From: Dehalococcoidia bacterium
Lineage (GTDB): Bacteria > Chloroflexota > Dehalococcoidia > Lucifugimonadales > Lucifugimonadaceae
Direction: 5' to 3'
DNA length: 64,000 bases
Assembly (NCBI GenBank): GCA_009693115.1
Contig: SHXW01000004.1
Location: 25,632 to 89,631, forward strand
Shown here: positions 49,973-60,053 of the stretch, in pieces
How the letters are laid out: each line of letters begins with the position of its first letter
Numbering within the stretch: position 1 is the first letter of the stretch
Notes under the pieces: model-generated
Told to the model about the DNA's origin: nothing
Databases searched by the model: none
The model's input: the letters and a program-made list of their open reading frames with translations, nothing else
Translations under genes and position numbers: made by a program

Positions 49973-51724
49973 CTAACGCCTGATCCACCACGCCCATACA
50001 CCGGCCATGCCAATGAGCGTGGGCATGAGCAGCCAGCCGGTCCATCGTATGAAGTCACGTTCCGTTTGTGTCAGGACAAGTTCGCGGAACGCCCGGAGTT
50101 TGGGACGAACGGAGATCAGTTCATAGTCGCGCGCCACCCAGTTGACCGAGTTGACCAGCATGTCTCCATTTTTGGCTGACGCGAAGTACTGATTGCTTGC
50201 AAAGTCTGCGTCACCGATGACTACGATGTTGGTGGTAACGAATTTTCCGTCTCTGATCTCAGGCGTACCGGCCAGTTCGGAGATCGCCTCAGCGGCTATC
50301 GCTACGGGGAAGGGACCCTGCGGATCAACTCCCTGATTGAAGCCCAGAGTGTCAGGGTCAGTTTCGGACCAACTGCTCAACGTGGTAGACGCAAGCAGAT
50401 CGATGGCCACATAAGGACGGCCCTGGCTGGTGATAGGGACAGTGTCTCGCGTGACTGTCGTGGCCAAATAGCCTGCACCGGGGAAATACAGTACGTCAAA
50501 CCCGTCGGTGATCCTGTGGGCGGGAATCTGCCCGTTCGACTTCTTGATTTGCAGGAAGAACGGATTGGGGGCGACAAAACTTGCCGTGTCCGCCACATGG
50601 CCAGTGCCAAACGCCAGCCCGTAACGAGAAAGGAAACCCGCTACTGAGGACGGCACCCGGTCCGGCTCGGCGAGAACCACCATGCTTCCGCCCCGCCTGG
50701 CGTACTCCACAAGTACGGCCTCTTCGACCGCCTGCAATTCCTGCTGCGGGTCTGCCAATACGATCACCGCCGGCTGATCCTCCTCGGAACCTTCCCTGAG
50801 CACGGATGCCAGCTCCTGAAGCGTCAGATCAAGAACGCTGTAGTTTTCGCGCAACAACGCTTCCACAGCCAGCCCGTAGCCTTCGGGCCTGGACCCATCC
50901 GTGATGTCACGTTCAGAATGGCCGGATATGAACATAACCGTCTTCTGCTTGATCTGGTTGACCACAAGCAGCGCTGTGATTAGCTGTTGCTCGGATACAA
51001 CTTCGGGGGACTCGTCAGGGCTACCGCCATAAATGATCTCAGTACGTTTCGACACCGTGCCCTGGACCGCAAGCGCGGGGTACTCTCTTACGCCCAAGTC
51101 AGCTGCGAGGTTCGGCTCGAGTTCGGGATCCACAAGCTTGTAGCTAAATGGGTGTTTCGTGGACCGGCGCTGGAACTCGCTAAGCAGATCTTGTGTGTTC
51201 TTCCATGCGGCGCGGCGCGGCGCGGTGTTGGTCGTGAAGAAGGCGGTGACCTCCACGGGTTCCTTGATGTTTTCAAGGGCGGTGATCGCCTGGTCGGCGA
51301 GGGAGAACTGCTTGATGGCAGTCGTGTCTGTTCTTAGCCAGCCCATCGGATCGGGGCGGTTCACAAGATAAAAGAGGACATAGTTGAGAAGCACGGCTAT
51401 GACGATGAAGCCGAAGAGGATGATCACTGTATTCACGCCATACCGACCGCGCCTGCCGAATATGGCCCTGCCCACAGTGCGCCATGAAATGACGGCATCC
51501 ACAAGGAGGAGGCCGCCGCCAATGGCCAAGACAATGAAGGAAAAACCTTCAAGATCTCGAATGAACAGATACACGACGGCACCAATAATGATGGTGCCGA
51601 CGCCTGCGAGCGCAAGCATCTGGCGCACGGAACCGGTCGCGGTCCGCAGTCGGCCTGTCATCGTAATTCGGTCACCAGTCTGTTCAATGGGCCGACGGGT
51701 TGGTTGGTCTTTACGGGATGTCAT
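49973..51724 (-). CDS. GldG-family protein (ABC-type auxiliary membrane protein)
   Basis: Protein of 583 residues. Three N-terminal transmembrane segments precede a large extracytoplasmic domain (ABC_transp_aux), and a last transmembrane helix closes the C-terminus (LLMPTLIGMAGVWAWWI). VEVTAFFTTNTAPRRAAWKNTQDLLSEFQ, FISGHSERDI, VIVLADP and NIVVIGDADFASNQYF are typical of GldG/YnbE-like auxiliary subunits. It lies between the permease and the DUF4340 gene, eight bases from the former. In Bacteroidetes GldG supports gliding; here other gliding genes are absent. Confidence 0.85.
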   Translation of the reverse strand: MTSRKDQPTRRPIEQTGDRITMTGRLRTATGSVRQMLALAGVGTIIIGAVVYLFIRDLEGFSFIVLAIGGGLLLVDAVISWRTVGRAIFGRRGRYGVNTVIILFGFIVIAVLLNYVLFYLVNRPDPMGWLRTDTTAIKQFSLADQAITALENIKEPVEVTAFFTTNTAPRRAAWKNTQDLLSEFQRRSTKHPFSYKLVDPELEPNLAADLGVREYPALAVQGTVSKRTEIIYGGSPDESPEVVSEQQLITALLVVNQIKQKTVMFISGHSERDITDGSRPEGYGLAVEALLRENYSVLDLTLQELASVLREGSEEDQPAVIVLADPQQELQAVEEAVLVEYARRGGSMVVLAEPDRVPSSVAGFLSRYGLAFGTGHVADTASFVAPNPFFLQIKKSNGQIPAHRITDGFDVLYFPGAGYLATTVTRDTVPITSQGRPYVAIDLLASTTLSSWSETDPDTLGFNQGVDPQGPFPVAIAAEAISELAGTPEIRDGKFVTTNIVVIGDADFASNQYFASAKNGDMLVNSVNWVARDYELISVRPKLRAFRELVLTQTERDFIRWTGWLLMPTLIGMAGVWAWWIRR

Positions 51725-51731
51725 GCCGGGA

Positions 51732-52493
51732 CTACCGCCACCTTCTGATCTCTAAAACGAGCACTGTGAGGAATAGGAAGACGCCCGTTATGGAAAGGTA
51801 ATAGACAACGTCAGGAACCGACAGTATGCCTCGGGCGAAGTCAGCGAAGTGGCCGGACTGCGCCACACCGAAGCTCTTGAGGTCAAACACCGAAAATGAA
51901 GCACCCATCTGGAACCCGTTGAGCACATGGGCCGCCATGCCACCAAGCCGGTCTGAGATGAAATCAATAACCGTGAATGTGGTCAGGATGCCAGAGCCAA
52001 CGATCAATCCCACAAGCTGGTTTGGGCTAAGCGCTGAGGCGAAGAGACCCACAGCGACCGCTGCTGAGGCATATAGGAGCAGCCCAAAGTAGCCGGTCAG
52101 GAGCGGGCCCACATCAGGCCTGCCGAAGACGTACAGCACGAGCACGAAAAAGAGGCTGAGCACCGCCATGATGAAGACCATGGAGAATGCAGCGAGGAAC
52201 TTGCCTGTCACGACCTCAATCTCGCGCACCGGGGAGGTGAGCAACAACTCGAGCGTGCCGAGCTTCCACTCTTCCGCAATGAGACGCATCGTCAATGCCG
52301 GCGCCAAAAAGATAAGAAAGAAAACTGCACCGGCTAGAAAGCCCCGTATCGTGGCCTCCGAGAAGGCGTCTGAGACCGACGCCACAAAAAAGAACCCTGT
52401 AATGGCCAGAAATGCCGCCGCCACGACGTACGCCATGGGCGAGGCGAAGTAGGTCTTGATTTCCTTAAGGGCTATGACCTGGATCTGTTTCAA
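51732..52493 (-). CDS. ABC-2 type transporter permease (GldF-like)
   Basis: Membrane permease of 253 residues with six hydrophobic segments. KEIKTYFASPMAYVVAAAFLAITG and MRLIAEEWKLGTLELLLTSPVREIEVV are the standard ABC-2/GldF motifs. It starts with TTG in a four-base TTGA overlap with the ATPase stop. It forms the transmembrane part of the complex with the ATPase upstream and GldG downstream. Confidence 0.9.
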   Translation of the reverse strand: MKQIQVIALKEIKTYFASPMAYVVAAAFLAITGFFFVASVSDAFSEATIRGFLAGAVFFLIFLAPALTMRLIAEEWKLGTLELLLTSPVREIEVVTGKFLAAFSMVFIMAVLSLFFVLVLYVFGRPDVGPLLTGYFGLLLYASAAVAVGLFASALSPNQLVGLIVGSGILTTFTVIDFISDRLGGMAAHVLNGFQMGASFSVFDLKSFGVAQSGHFADFARGILSVPDVVYYLSITGVFLFLTVLVLEIRRWR

Positions 52494-53461
52494 GGTTGTT
52501 TGCCCGTCTCTTCATCGGTGGTGAGCTGGAGGAAGATTTCCTCAAGCGACATTGGCAGCGGGTGAAGTGTGATGAGGCCCCATCCCTTGCCTATCACGGC
52601 CTGCGCTATCCGCTCCGATGCGCCTGTGTTTGGCCGCGCGTCAACCAACAGGGAGATCCGCCCCGGATCCGCCTTTGCAAGTTCCGCCCGTGCGTCAGTG
52701 CGCGCGTCAATGACTCCCTGCAGATCCCGCATGAGGCTTATGACGTCTTTCGCCTGAGCGCCGCGCACGCCCAGTTCTATGCGCTCCGTGTGCTGAAGGC
52801 GGTCAGACAGGTGGGCCGGAGTGTCATCTGCGACGATACGCCCCTCGTGGATGACCAGTACGCGCTTGCAGATCATGCTGACTTCAGGAAGGATGTGTGA
52901 ACTAAGAAGCAGCGTGTGCTCCTGCCCGAGCTCTTTTATGACCTCACGAGTCTCCACGACCTGGACGGGGTCAATACCGATCGTCGGCTCGTCCATGATG
53001 AGCACATCCGGCTCGTGAAGAATGGCCTGAGCGATGCCGGTGCGCTGCCTGTAGCCCTTCGATAGCTTGCCCACCAGCGTGTCGCGGTAGTCGCCCAGCC
53101 GCACCATGTCGATGACCTTCGGCAACCTCTCGGCGATGTGTCTGGTGTTCATACCCCGCAACTGGCCCATGTATGACAGATAGTCACTGACGGTCATGTC
53201 GAGATACAGCGGGACAGTTTCGGGTAGATAGCCAATGTGACGGCGGACATCGAGCGAGTGGCTCACGACGTCGTATCCGGAGACCATGGCGCTACCCTCG
53301 GTCGGCGGGGTAAACCCGGTGAGGACGCGCATGGTAGTTGTCTTGCCTGCGCCATTCGGCCCAAGAAAGCCGACGATCTCGCCTTTGAGCACCTCAAAAG
53401 ACACGTCGATCACGGCAGGGTAGCTGCCGTAGTACTTTGACATGTGTTCGAGACGGATCAT
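52490..53461 (-). CDS. ABC transporter ATP-binding protein (GldA-like)
   Basis: ATPase of 323 residues. Walker A is GPNGAGKTTT, the signature is LSKGYRQRTGIAQA, Walker B is VLIMDEPTIGIDP and the H-loop lies in LLSSHILPEV. A C-terminal domain of about 100 residues follows. It energises the ABC-2 permease and is the first gene of a four-gene unit ABC-permease-GldG-DUF4340 that occurs across many phyla. Confidence 0.93.
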   Translation of the reverse strand: MIRLEHMSKYYGSYPAVIDVSFEVLKGEIVGFLGPNGAGKTTTMRVLTGFTPPTEGSAMVSGYDVVSHSLDVRRHIGYLPETVPLYLDMTVSDYLSYMGQLRGMNTRHIAERLPKVIDMVRLGDYRDTLVGKLSKGYRQRTGIAQAILHEPDVLIMDEPTIGIDPVQVVETREVIKELGQEHTLLLSSHILPEVSMICKRVLVIHEGRIVADDTPAHLSDRLQHTERIELGVRGAQAKDVISLMRDLQGVIDARTDARAELAKADPGRISLLVDARPNTGASERIAQAVIGKGWGLITLHPLPMSLEEIFLQLTTDEETGKQP

Positions 53462-53490
53462 TTATTGCTGAAGGTCTCTTTCGCTATCTC

Positions 53491-53535
53491 AAAAAACCCC
53501 CTCCAAGCAGGAGAGGGATTCAGGCCGGGTTCGCG
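53491..53535. repeat. G-rich intergenic hairpin, divergent copy
   Basis: CCCCCTCCAAGCAGGAGAGGG makes a short hairpin with a tail GATTCAGGCCGGG, upstream of the ABC operon and next to A6 on its 5' side. It resembles the arms of the repeats at 16982 and 18299. Read on the minus strand the A-run becomes T6 after the hairpin, so it could also terminate minus-strand transcription. Confidence 0.4.
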
Positions 53536-53798
53536 GCGGGCAGGCCCGTCAGGATCCCCGTCCCAAGGTCAAACGATCTTCCAGACGGTACGCCAACCAG
53601 CGTCCAGTGGATTCAAACCAAGCTATCTTATCTGGCCGTGGCGTCTGCGGCAACGTACCCACCCTTGTTTGTAGATGGAATCTTGACGGCCGCGACCGGT
53701 AGTAGAATCCGTTCGAAAGCAGATTTTTCTGAGATGGGAGCGAATTCCTGATTCAAAGCACTGACAGCCCAGCAGAAACCGGCGATTTACATATCTAC

Positions 53799-54965
53799 AT
53801 GGACCACGCCGCCACCACCCCGGTGCGCCCGGAGGTTCTGGAGGCGATGCTGCCGTATTTTTCAGAAAAGTTCGGCAACCCCTCCAGCCTGTACGGTTTC
53901 GCGCAGGAATCAAGGGAAGCGGTGGATTCAGCACGCGAAAAGGTGGCCCGAATTCTGCACTGCCGGGATAGCGAGGTGGTGTTCACCAGCGGGGGAACAG
54001 AGTCAGACAACACCGCTCTGAAGGGCGTCGCCTCAGCTATGCGCGGCTCGGGCAGGCACATCATCACTACAGCCATCGAGCATCATGCGATCATCCACTC
54101 CTGCGAGCAGCTTGAGAGGGACGGCTTCTCTGTCACCTACCTACCCGTGGATGAGTACGGTCGTGTGGATCCTCTGGCAGTGGAGCGCGCCTTGAACAAG
54201 GACACCTTCCTTGTGAGCGTCATGACTGCGAATAATGAAGTCGGCACAGTCCAGGACATCTCGGGCATTTCCCAACGCATACGCAGGAAAGCAAAGGAGC
54301 TTAATCGGGCGGTCCTGTTCCACACAGATGCTGTGCAGGCGCCAGGCAAACTTCCCCTGGATGTCGACGCGCTCGGCGTGGACCTGCTCAGTCTCTCGGC
54401 ACATAAGGCGCACGGCCCCAAGGGCGTGGGCGTACTGTATGTCCGCAAGGGAACACCGATGGAGCCACTGGTTGCTGGCGGAGGCCAGGAGCGCCAGCGC
54501 AGATCAGGCACGGAGAACGTGCCGGGGATCGTGGGCGCAGGCGTCGCTCTTGAATTAGCAGACATGGAACGGCCTGCGTTCAACCAAAGGTCAACCCGCT
54601 TGCGGGACATGATTATCGAGGGCGTCATCGAGCGCGTGCCGGACGCCAGATTAAACGGCCACCCCACGCAGCGCCTGTCGAATAACGTGAACTTCTCGTT
54701 CCCTGGGGTCGAAGGAGAGCCCGTGGTGATCGCCCTCGATTTTGAAGGTATCTATGCTTCGTCGGGAAGCGCGTGCAGCTCGGCATCAGTAGAGCCGTCG
54801 CACGTGCTTATCGCGATGGGTCTGGACGCAGACACGGCCGTCGGCAGCGTGCGCTTGACCATCGGCAAAGACTCGACGGAGGCCCACGCGTTAAAGGCAA
54901 CGGAAAAGATAACCGAAGTTGTAAAACGGCTACGGGGCATGGCGTCGATGAAATCCAGAAACTGA
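53799..54965 (+). CDS. Cysteine desulfurase (NifS/IscS family)
   Basis: PLP enzyme of 388 residues that takes sulfur from cysteine for Fe-S clusters and thiolation. [12 protein letters not shown] opens the fold. [10 protein letters not shown] and IEHHAI hold [15 protein letters not shown] has the Schiff-base Lys203, and [10 protein letters not shown] carries the persulfide Cys326. The ATG at 53799 has no visible ribosome site. The frame is open upstream and a GGGAG lies near 53735 before a CTG (53748) and ATT (53751), so translation may begin there and add about 17 residues. No iscU or mnmA adjoins. Confidence 0.93.
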   Translation: MDHAATTPVRPEVLEAMLPYFSEKFGNPSSLYGFAQESREAVDSAREKVARILHCRDSEVVFTSGGTESDNTALKGVASAMRGSGRHIITTAIEHHAIIHSCEQLERDGFSVTYLPVDEYGRVDPLAVERALNKDTFLVSVMTANNEVGTVQDISGISQRIRRKAKELNRAVLFHTDAVQAPGKLPLDVDALGVDLLSLSAHKAHGPKGVGVLYVRKGTPMEPLVAGGGQERQRRSGTENVPGIVGAGVALELADMERPAFNQRSTRLRDMIIEGVIERVPDARLNGHPTQRLSNNVNFSFPGVEGEPVVIALDFEGIYASSGSACSSASVEPSHVLIAMGLDADTAVGSVRLTIGKDSTEAHALKATEKITEVVKRLRGMASMKSRN

Positions 54966-55152
54966 CCTGACAACCTGGGCAGCGGAAACCCAAAGTGCCG
55001 CTGCCTTGCGTATCCTTCTGTAGGAATTTTTCTACATAATTCTCGGCTAGTTCTCTCCCCTGCCTGTAGAAAGGCTCCCGTTCGAGAGGGGGGAAGCTCG
55101 CACAGCTGTCACCCCCGGCCCCGTCATAACGGGCGGGTGCCACGGAGGATCG

Positions 55153-56055
55153 ATGACTCAGGCAAACCCTGCAATCCCCGCACAAGACGCGGCATCGTCG
55201 CAGCCATCCGCAGGCGACGTGGCGCGGGCGATGTTCTCCAAGGAGGTCGAAAGGGCTCTGTCCTACGTGGCGGATGCCAAGTACGACTACGGCCCCAAGC
55301 TTCGAGACGGAGAACTGTCCTGGGAAGTGACCGGGGCCGAACAGCATTCGCGCGGCTCGGTCAGGGTGTCGATCCGGTTCAGGCCCGCGACTTCTTTCAA
55401 AGGCAAGTGGGGCGAGGAGTACGTGGATGTGGCTCCAGACGGCTCGGTGGTTGCGCGCCGGGTGACGCGTGTGCCCAGGGAAGACCTTCCCTGGGTGTTG
55501 ATGGCTCTTGCGGCCCTATCGCTGTCGGCAGCGGCGGTCCTCATCCCCCTGATACTTTTCTATGAAGGCGGAGACAAGCTCTACGTCGCTGGCCGCACGC
55601 TTTACATGAAAACGAGCGAACCGAAGCTCGTGCCGTTCGTGTTGTTTGAAGGTCCGGATACCTTGGGCACCGTCCACAGGTGGGCGATCAAACCCGCAGG
55701 GTCAGGCACGGAGCTCGCGGTCATCAAAGTGACCCTGATAAATGCTCAGTCCGGCTCGGTCAAGATCATCGTTGATGAGGACGCAGCCAAACTTACGACC
55801 GGCGACAGCCAGTCGCACCGGCCCATCGATCCCCTGATCCGCACATATCCGACGGAAGACTGGTACCCGCGTTATGCCATCGCAGGTTTCCTGCCACTGT
55901 GGTCCCAACCGAGCGCGGACGGGTCGGGCCGAACGGCCATCACGCTCAACGCTACCGAACAGGTGGAGGGATACATGGTGTTTGAGGTCCCGGCCGGTAG
56001 CACCTTCAGGGACTTCAGCTGGAATGCCACGGACTCCGCTATCGTACGGTTCTGA
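55153..56055 (+). CDS. Hypothetical single-pass membrane protein
   Basis: Unrecognised 300-residue protein. A cytoplasmic N-terminal domain of about 115 residues (EVERALSYVADAKYDYGPKL, FRPATSFKGKWGEEYVDVAPDG) precedes one transmembrane helix near 117-137 (WVLMALAALSLSAAAVLIPL). The rest is an extracytoplasmic beta-rich domain. It has features of a DUF4352-like sandwich: FVLFEGPDTLGTVHRWAI, VKVTLINAQS-like strands and YMVFEVPAGSTFRDFSW. The ATG at 55153 has GGAGG at 55144-55148. It stands between the cysteine desulfurase and mutS genes and nothing suggests a link. Confidence 0.7.
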   Translation: MTQANPAIPAQDAASSQPSAGDVARAMFSKEVERALSYVADAKYDYGPKLRDGELSWEVTGAEQHSRGSVRVSIRFRPATSFKGKWGEEYVDVAPDGSVVARRVTRVPREDLPWVLMALAALSLSAAAVLIPLILFYEGGDKLYVAGRTLYMKTSEPKLVPFVLFEGPDTLGTVHRWAIKPAGSGTELAVIKVTLINAQSGSVKIIVDEDAAKLTTGDSQSHRPIDPLIRTYPTEDWYPRYAIAGFLPLWSQPSADGSGRTAITLNATEQVEGYMVFEVPAGSTFRDFSWNATDSAIVRF

Positions 56056-56289
56056 TTTGTCAAGAGCCTGAACTGCCAGACCTCGTTCGAAGCCGCGCTT
56101 TCGTCAGGGGGACAGGGTTGGGTTTGGCTGGTTCAATTCCGAATCGAGATAGTAGCCACTGTTTCATGAAGCGATGCGCCTTGTCTTGATTTGAGCCCTG
56201 CGTGAGTGATGCCTCTTCATTTCACCCCAGGGTGCCCACTGCCAGACTGTCCGGCCATTCAGGCGAATGCCCGCTAGAATCGGTGCGCA

Positions 56290-58977
56290 ATGTCAGAAAG
56301 CGCACCAACAGCACCGAACATAGAGCCAGCGATGGGCGAGCCAGGGCTGAAACCACAGGCGAGTAAGCTCTCCCCTGGTCGTAGACAGTACCTGGAAACC
56401 AAGCGGCAGCATCCCGACGCGCTCCTTCTTTTCAGGATGGGCGATTTTTATGAGACGTTCGACGGGGACGCCCGGACGATGGCGCGCGTTCTGGATATAG
56501 CTCTTACCTCCCGCGACGTAGGCGGGGGACAGAAAGCCCCACTGGCAGGCATACCTCGGCACGCGCTCGAGTCTTATCTGGGAAAGCTCGTTCAGGCCGG
56601 ACTCAAGGTCGCTATCTGTGAGCAGACCAGCGACCCGGCTTTATCAAAGGGCATTGTTGACAGAGCCGTGATCCGCATCGTGACGCCTGGCACGGTCATC
56701 GAGCCTGCGTTGCTCCACCAGACACGCAACAACTATCTTGCAGCCGGGGTTTCTGACGGGCAGGAAGCGGGGTTCGCATACCTGGATGTGACGACGAGCG
56801 AGTTCGTTACTTCGCAGATTTCACTCGGTGAGATGCGCGACGAGGTGGGCCGTCTCCAGCCAGCCGAGCTATTGCTGGATGACAGAGCGCGCGATGTCCT
56901 TGCTGGGAATGCGCTGACGGGCAGGGCGGTACGGGCGCTGGACATGTCGATGCTGGACTTTGAAATCGCCGAGAAGGAACTGATCGGACACTTCCGAACT
57001 GCCACGCTGGAGGCATTCGGGTGCCAGGGTAGGCCGCTCGCAATCATGGCCGCCGCCGCAGTTCTTCGCTATTTGACCGGGACGCAGTTGGGCGGTGCGC
57101 CGCAGGTGACGTCCCTCCGTACTACCGCTACCGGTTCATATATGCGCCTAGATCAGCGGGCGCTGCGCGACCTTGAAGTGCTAGAGCCTCTGGGTGGCCG
57201 TAGCGGCGCACAATCCCTGCTGTCCGTAGTTGACAGGACGAAGACGGCGATGGGAGGCCGTCTCTTGCGGTCATGGTTGACCCGTCCGCTGTTGAATTTG
57301 CAAGAGCTATCGGTCAGGCAAGGATCCGTCGGGTTGTTTGCGAAGGACGCTGTCGCACGGTCGTCTGTTCGTGACACGCTTTCGAAAGTCCCCGACCTTG
57401 AACGCCTCACCAACCGCACCCGTGGATTCTTGGCGTCCCCGCGTGAGGTGGCATCCCTGGGGAGAGGACTGACCGCAATACCCGGCCTGCTCAGCACTCT
57501 GGGCGTGACGGCGAGCGCCCAGGCAGGCCAGTTGGCCGCCGGGCTGAAACCGTGCGAGGAAGCTGCGGCCCTGATTGCTGCTGCCATCGCGGATGATCCG
57601 CCCATCACAGTTGGCGATGGCACGGCCATCCGCCCGGGCTTCGATGTTCAGCTTGATGAACTGCGTTCTCTTGCGGGCGACGCCCGCTCCCAAATAGCTC
57701 GGATTGAAGGCGAAGAGCGGGAACGCTCTGGCATCAAGTCGCTCAAGATCGGTTACAACCGTGTCTTCGGCTATTACATAGAGGTTTCCAAGGCCAACGC
57801 AGCGAAGGCGCCCCCGGAATGGGAGAGACGGCAGACGCTTGTGAACGGCGAGCGCTATGTCACGCGTGCGTTGAAGGAGTACGAGTCCAAGATCCTCAAT
57901 GCACGCGACCAGATCAGCGAGGTCGAAAGGTCGCTGTTCAGGCGCGTATGCGGCGAGGTGATGTCGTACAGCGAGCGGATCATGGCATCCGCCATGTCGA
58001 TCGCTCACATGGACGCTCTGGCGGGCATGGCTGAGGCGGCCGTCGCAAACGGCTGGATTTGTCCTGTACTTGACGACGGCGATGCCATAGACATCAAGGC
58101 AGGGCGTCACCCAGTTGTAGAGGAAGCCCTCGGGCCGGGGAAGTTCGTGCCGAACGACACGGAGCTATCGAATTCAAAGCAGCAGGTGCTCGTCATTACC
58201 GGGCCGAACATGTCAGGCAAGTCCACCTATATCCGGCAGGTGGCCGTACTCGTTCTACTCGCCCAGACCGGCAGTTTTATCCCTGCGGCAAGTGCTCGCA
58301 TTGGAATTGTTGACCGAATTTTCACGCGCGCTGGCCTCTCGGACGACATCTCAGGCGGGCGATCGACTTTCATGACGGAGATGGTGGAGACGGCGGCGAT
58401 ATTGAACCAGGCCATGCCACGCTCGCTCGCCGTGTTGGACGAGATCGGCCGCGGCACGAGTACGTATGACGGCCTGGCTATTGCCCGCGCCGTAGCGGAG
58501 CACATCCACAACAACCCGCGCATCGCCTGCAAGACGCTGTTTGCCACTCATTACCACGAAATGACCACACTGGCAGATGTGCTGCCGAGGGCGGTGAATT
58601 ACCGCGTGGCCGTGTCCGAAGAGGGTGGGGAGGTCGTATTCCTCCATAGGATCGTCCCGGGTGCCGCTGACAGGTCTTACGGTGTCCATGTGGCCCGCCT
58701 CGCCGGGCTTCCACAGCCAGTCATTAGCCGGGCGTGGCAGTTGCTTGAGGAATTGGAGACGCTCGGAACAATTGGGAGCCCGGTTGTGAGGAAGGCAGTA
58801 CCAGCGACCTCCGCGCAGCTTTCCATGTTCGGCGCAGGCCCTGAGGTGCTTGACGATCTTCTTTCACTGGATGTGAATGCCATGACCCCGCTCGATGCGC
58901 TAAATGCACTGTTCAGGCTCCAGGAGCGGGCCCAGGCAAATGAGGGCAAGACAGGCAGTGGAGGCGCTCTGAAGTGA
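56290..58977 (+). CDS. mutS: DNA mismatch repair protein MutS
   Basis: Mismatch recognition ATPase of 895 residues. Domain I has RQYLETKRQHPDALLLFRMGDFYETF, with the Phe-x-Glu of GDFYE that stacks on the mismatch. Lever and clamp domains occupy the middle. The ATPase domain has GPNMSGKSTYIRQVAV (Walker A from residue 638), DEIGRGTSTYDGLAIARAV (Walker B and D-loop) and TLFATHYHEM. The C-terminal segment resembles the dimerisation tail. The length is that of MutS1. mutL is not in the window. Confidence 0.97.
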   Translation: MSESAPTAPNIEPAMGEPGLKPQASKLSPGRRQYLETKRQHPDALLLFRMGDFYETFDGDARTMARVLDIALTSRDVGGGQKAPLAGIPRHALESYLGKLVQAGLKVAICEQTSDPALSKGIVDRAVIRIVTPGTVIEPALLHQTRNNYLAAGVSDGQEAGFAYLDVTTSEFVTSQISLGEMRDEVGRLQPAELLLDDRARDVLAGNALTGRAVRALDMSMLDFEIAEKELIGHFRTATLEAFGCQGRPLAIMAAAAVLRYLTGTQLGGAPQVTSLRTTATGSYMRLDQRALRDLEVLEPLGGRSGAQSLLSVVDRTKTAMGGRLLRSWLTRPLLNLQELSVRQGSVGLFAKDAVARSSVRDTLSKVPDLERLTNRTRGFLASPREVASLGRGLTAIPGLLSTLGVTASAQAGQLAAGLKPCEEAAALIAAAIADDPPITVGDGTAIRPGFDVQLDELRSLAGDARSQIARIEGEERERSGIKSLKIGYNRVFGYYIEVSKANAAKAPPEWERRQTLVNGERYVTRALKEYESKILNARDQISEVERSLFRRVCGEVMSYSERIMASAMSIAHMDALAGMAEAAVANGWICPVLDDGDAIDIKAGRHPVVEEALGPGKFVPNDTELSNSKQQVLVITGPNMSGKSTYIRQVAVLVLLAQTGSFIPAASARIGIVDRIFTRAGLSDDISGGRSTFMTEMVETAAILNQAMPRSLAVLDEIGRGTSTYDGLAIARAVAEHIHNNPRIACKTLFATHYHEMTTLADVLPRAVNYRVAVSEEGGEVVFLHRIVPGAADRSYGVHVARLAGLPQPVISRAWQLLEELETLGTIGSPVVRKAVPATSAQLSMFGAGPEVLDDLLSLDVNAMTPLDALNALFRLQERAQANEGKTGSGGALK

Positions 58978-59253
58978 CTTACACGGTGGAGGTAAACCCG
59001 CAGTGATGGTATTGGCATGGCCAAGATAATCGTTCGGGTCAGGCTCGCCGGGATACAGCCGGCCTCCCAAATGGGTGCCTGCCACTCCGTATCGTGGCCA
59101 GACGAGCGGAACTGGTCCCTGCGCTGGCAGAGGCTGTCTCGGGAAGATTTCCACGGCACCTCTGCCCGTCACGCTGGGACAGGGTTATCAGTGATCGCTA
59201 CCTTCGTTTGAATCCTCTTCCGTCACCAGGGCTTTTGCAGTTACGATGGCTGC

Positions 59254-59877
59254 GTGAAGCTGCTGACCCTCACAGTGGGAACCCTCTCAACAAACTGCTA
59301 CATCTTGGTGGATGATGTGGCAGCAGAGTGCGCCGTAATTGACGCAGGCGATCAGGGAAAGCGCATCGCTGAGGAACTAGCCCGCCGCAACCTGGTGCCC
59401 AAGTACGTACTGAGCACCCACGGCCATGCCGACCACACTGGAGGCGTGCTTGCGGTCGTCTCACTTTCAGGCGGACAGTTTGGCATCGGGGCGGCGGACC
59501 GTGACATGGCCCTCGCTCCGCCGGAGTGGTTGACCGCGATTTTGCCCGGGTTCCAGGCACCGCCTCAGCCCTCATTGCTGCTCAATGGCGGTGAGGTTCT
59601 CCATGTGGGTAACACCGTCATAGAGGCGATCGCAACTCCCGGCCACACACCTGGAAGCATGAGCTACAAGGTTGGAGACGAAGTCTTTTCCGGAGATACG
59701 CTATTCCGTGGCAACATCGGCAGATATGACCTTCCGGGCGGCGACGGGGGCCAAGAACTCGCGAGTATCCGGGGAAAGCTGCTGACACTGGACGATGCAG
59801 TGCGGGTCCATCCCGGCCACGGACCTTCAACGACTATTGGCCATGAGCGGCGCTCCAACCCGTACCTGCAGGGATAA
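59254..59877 (+). CDS. MBL-fold metallo-hydrolase (glyoxalase II-like)
   Basis: Metallo-beta-lactamase-fold hydrolase of 207 residues. THGHADHTGG is the zinc motif, followed by ATPGHTPGSMSY, FSGDTLF and VHPGHGPSTTIGHERRSNPYL, all in the order of the YcbL/GloB-like group. These cleave thioesters such as S-lactoylglutathione. It starts with GTG at 59254. It may work in detoxifying methylglyoxal or other thiol adducts; no partner gene adjoins. Confidence 0.9.
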   Translation: MKLLTLTVGTLSTNCYILVDDVAAECAVIDAGDQGKRIAEELARRNLVPKYVLSTHGHADHTGGVLAVVSLSGGQFGIGAADRDMALAPPEWLTAILPGFQAPPQPSLLLNGGEVLHVGNTVIEAIATPGHTPGSMSYKVGDEVFSGDTLFRGNIGRYDLPGGDGGQELASIRGKLLTLDDAVRVHPGHGPSTTIGHERRSNPYLQG

Positions 59878-60053
59878 GGCGGTCGCTATCAGCCATTCTG
59901 AGCCGTGGTTATGAATCATCCGTTGTCGTTGTTCCGCAACGCCCGGTAAAGGTTCTTCATCCACAGCGCACCGGGACTCGGGATAACCTGCATCAGTCGC
60001 CTCACTTGACAATAGCCCCCTTGTCTCAAGTCTTCCAAGGTAGGGGTGCATGA

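Noticed and set aside
57307..58110. 267-codon open frame on the minus strand
   Set aside because: Antisense to mutS; no start site or motif.
59017..59211. 64-codon plus-strand frame between mutS and the MBL hydrolase
   Set aside because: No ribosome site, no motif and poor composition; probably non-coding.
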